The position numbers and the translations under genes are program-made. A stretch of 33,140 bases of DNA from Chloroflexota bacterium (GTDB taxonomy: Bacteria > Chloroflexota > Chloroflexia > Thermomicrobiales > CFX8), in NCBI GenBank assembly GCA_003577355.1, contig QEUZ01000003.1:1-33140 (forward strand), read 5' to 3'. This document shows positions 31,685-33,140 of the stretch, one piece after another. The notes under the pieces are model-generated. The model was not told where the DNA came from. It worked only from the letters and a program-made list of their open reading frames with translations, and ran no database searches. The stretch's first letter is position 1. Each line of letters begins with the position of its first letter.

Positions 31685-32503
31685 ATGGCCAGCATTCGTG
31701 AACGCATGCCTTCGGGCCTCCCCTTTGGACGTGGACAGACTGTCCCGGTAGAGCCAGAGGAGGAAGAACCCGAAACGTTTGCGGAGATGACCCTCGCTGA
31801 GCACCTCGAAGAGTTGCGGCAGCGAATTCTCTATTCCGCGTTGGCGATCTTCGGTGGGTTCGTTGCAGGGATCGCGCTCGCCAACCCGGTGCTGAAGAAG
31901 ATCGCCGAGCAGGCGCAGGTTCCCGATACGGGGTTGCAGGCGATCAGCCCCACGGAGCCGTTTACGGTTTTCATGAAGGTCGCGCTCTATATCGCGATTG
32001 CGATCGCGATGCCGGTGCTGATCTGGCAGTTTACCCGCTTCCTCGCGCCGGGATTGACGCGACGAGAGCGACGGGTCATGTTCCGCGCGATTCCGTTCAT
32101 CTTCCTGTCGTTTGTTGGCGGGGTCGCGTTCGCGTTCTTTCTGCTGGCGCCACGCGCCCTGAGTTTCCTATCACAGTTCAACAGCGGGGCGATGGATTGG
32201 AACCCGCGCGCCGAGGAAGTGATCTCCTTCTACCTGACACTGATGATCGGTGTAGGGTTGATGTTTGAGCTTCCGCTGGTGATTTATGCGTTATCGTGGA
32301 TCGGCATCGTCAACACGGCGATCCTCTCGCGCTTTCGGAAGTTCGCTGTGTTGCTAGTGATGGTCGCGGCGGCAATCATCACTCCAACCCCTGACCCCTT
32401 CAATATGATGCTGGTTGCAATTCCGATGTACGCGCTGTACGAGATTGGGATCATCCTGTCGCGCCTTACCCCACGCGCCAAGCGTCAAGCTGAGAACCGC
32501 TAA
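31685..32503 (+). CDS. tatC: Sec-independent protein translocase subunit TatC
   Basis: 272 residues with six predicted membrane helices. The cytoplasmic N-terminus has the signal-binding signature 'MTLAEHLEELRQRILYS' starting at residue 35, preceded by a 34-residue acidic, Pro/Glu-rich extension. The periplasmic 'FTRFLAPGLTRRERR' loop (abridged) and the Glu/Pro-bearing helices are typical. TatC recognises twin-arginine signals such as those on the two binding proteins in this window. TatA/TatB are not encoded nearby. The ATG at 31685 lacks a clear ribosome binding site, so a later start is possible. Its stop overlaps the convergent reading frame by four bases. Confidence 0.94.
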   Translation: MASIRERMPSGLPFGRGQTVPVEPEEEEPETFAEMTLAEHLEELRQRILYSALAIFGGFVAGIALANPVLKKIAEQAQVPDTGLQAISPTEPFTVFMKVALYIAIAIAMPVLIWQFTRFLAPGLTRRERRVMFRAIPFIFLSFVGGVAFAFFLLAPRALSFLSQFNSGAMDWNPRAEEVISFYLTLMIGVGLMFELPLVIYALSWIGIVNTAILSRFRKFAVLLVMVAAAIITPTPDPFNMMLVAIPMYALYEIGIILSRLTPRAKRQAENR

Positions 32504-32871
32504 ACTCCCGTCAGGTTGAGTTCGGTCTCCGCTCGTGGGTGGACGTCGAGCGTGCGTTCATTGCGATAGGTGACCAGTCCTGGCCCTCCGCCACGGATCT
32601 TGCGGACAAAACGCCGCTCCGTCACGTCGACGGGTACGGTCGTCGACCCACGGCCGTCGCTGTACCAGGCAGCGAGGGAGGCAGCGCGGGTGAGGACTCC
32701 TGCGTCGTCAGGGCCGTTCCACCGCAGGATTACGTGTGCACCTGGCATGTTCCGGGCGTGCAGCCATAAGTCGCCGGGATTGGCGAGATCGAAGCGGCAG
32801 TCCACGACCACCCAGCGCGGGTCGGCGAGGTGCGGCGTGAGGTCAGCGGGACGAATCAATGTCGTGTGCAT
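32500..32871 (-). pseudogene. Chimeric frame: rhodanese N-terminus joined to NFACT-R C-terminal domain
   Basis: 123 codons, uninterrupted, but two protein families are joined. Residues 1-28 ('LIRPADLTPHLADPRWVVVD', then CRFDLANP) match the beginning of thiosulfate sulfurtransferases. From 'GDLWLHARNMPGAHVILR' onward, through 'AASLAAWYSDGRGSTTVPVD', 'RRFVRKIRGGGPGLVTYRNE' and 'RTLDVHP', it is the RNA-binding NFACT-R domain of RqcH/Fbp-type proteins, which normally are about 550-600 residues. The joint falls at FDLANPG, which suits both families. The rhodanese part retains a good ribosome binding site (GAGG eight bases upstream of the ATG). Neither half is complete, so no function is assigned; the joint may be an assembly artefact. 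Confidence 0.65.
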
Positions 32872-32884
32872 GGCCCTACCTCAG

Positions 32885-32953
32885 CGCCGTCGCCAGCTGG
32901 TGCAGGAATACAACATCCAGAGTTTGACGTCCTGCTCGACTTGCCACCGGTGA
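32885..32953 (+). pseudogene. Probable 3' remnant of a multihaem cytochrome gene (ActA-like)
   Basis: The frame ending at the TGA 32951-32953 reads 'RRRQLVQEYNIQSLTSCSTC' followed by His-Arg. The terminal CxxCH is a haem c attachment motif, and the segment resembles the C-terminus of the alternative-complex-III cytochrome subunit ActA. Only some 20-odd codons are recognisable; to the left the same frame runs into the antisense of the rhodanese/NFACT frame, so no intact upstream gene exists. The following ActB-like start supports the identification. The left boundary is approximate. Confidence 0.45.
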
Positions 32954-33052
32954 GACACCGCGTGGCGCGGGCCACTGCACGTGGACGCGAGGCCGAGGAG
33001 CCTCGGTCCCTGCCTGTCGTCGGGGGGTACCCCGGCGGCACCGTTGCGAACC

Positions 33053-33140
33053 ATGAATGACATCGACCTGTCGGCCCTTCGTGCCCGGCTCGCTTCCTCC
33101 TCCGGTCCGGCGTACTGGCGGAGCCTGGACGAGCTGGCGC
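33053..33140 (+). CDS. ActB-like TAT-variant molybdopterin oxidoreductase/iron-sulfur subunit, 5' end only
   Basis: The first 29 codons of a gene running off the right edge. 'SGPAYWRSLDELA' matches the N-terminal 'YWRSLEEL' signature of the TAT-variant-translocated molybdopterin-oxidoreductase family, whose best-known member is ActB of alternative complex III (quinol:electron acceptor oxidoreductase). The start ATG is at 33053, 99 bases after the cytochrome remnant. The call rests on a short motif and context. Confidence 0.55.
   Translation, partial: MNDIDLSALRARLASSSGPAYWRSLDELA

Noticed and set aside
1-33140. tRNA, rRNA, insertion sequences and prophage genes
   Set aside because: I scanned for cloverleaf-type ends, transposase motifs and phage genes and saw none that I could support.

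Overview
This looks like a chromosomal segment (with one suspect end) from a high-GC, aerobic, free-living bacterium, most likely a Chloroflexota member of the Thermomicrobia/Sphaerobacter type. The reasons are the aerobic CO-dehydrogenase-type (cox) genes, Tat-exported lipoprotein binding proteins with Thr/Pro/Ala-rich linkers, frequent GTG and TTG starts, a cyanophycin locus, the start of an alternative-complex-III-like gene at the right edge, and the order recG-rsmD-coaD-(coiled coil)-yceD-rpmF-fab. The taxonomic placement is inference; no rRNA gene is present.

Layout. 1-1711 (minus): coxM, coxS and the start of coxL, a molybdenum hydroxylase in the canonical M-S-L order. 1900-5474 (minus): an HD-GYP membrane protein, a GAF/HisKA_3 histidine kinase and a NarL/LuxR response regulator, the last two translationally coupled, lying directly upstream of cox. 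5705-12527: a nitrogen-storage neighbourhood with a tartrate/malate-type dehydrogenase (plus), aspartate dehydrogenase and a LysX/RimK-type ATP-grasp ligase (minus), then divergently cyanophycinase and cyanophycin synthetase (plus). 12532-17595 (minus): a small HExxH zincin and two paralogous family-5 solute-binding lipoproteins without permease genes. 18297-20875 (minus): an MFS exporter and a membrane protein resembling an M28 peptidase that has lost its metal ligands.

21055-32503 (plus): a housekeeping block. recG, rsmD, coaD, a DivIVA/SepIVA-like coiled-coil protein, yceD and rpmF are followed by fabH, fabD and fabG (4-base overlaps), accC, nusB, acpP and tatC. This block couples repair, ribosome biogenesis, CoA synthesis (the ACP cofactor source) and fatty acid initiation. 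accA, accB, accD and fabF are not in the window.

32500-33140: the right end is a mosaic. One minus-strand reading frame begins like a rhodanese and continues as the C-terminal RNA-binding domain of an NFACT/RqcH protein. It is followed by what looks like the last codons of a multihaem cytochrome (ActA-like) and the start of an ActB-like gene. An assembly chimera or a recombination scar is more likely than a working gene arrangement.

The most interesting working hypothesis is the cyanophycin locus. Polymer synthesis, depolymerisation, an aspartate dehydrogenase and an orphan LysX-like amino-acid ligase share one divergent control region containing a perfect 12-bp palindrome and, in the lysX leader, a hairpin followed by a T-run.
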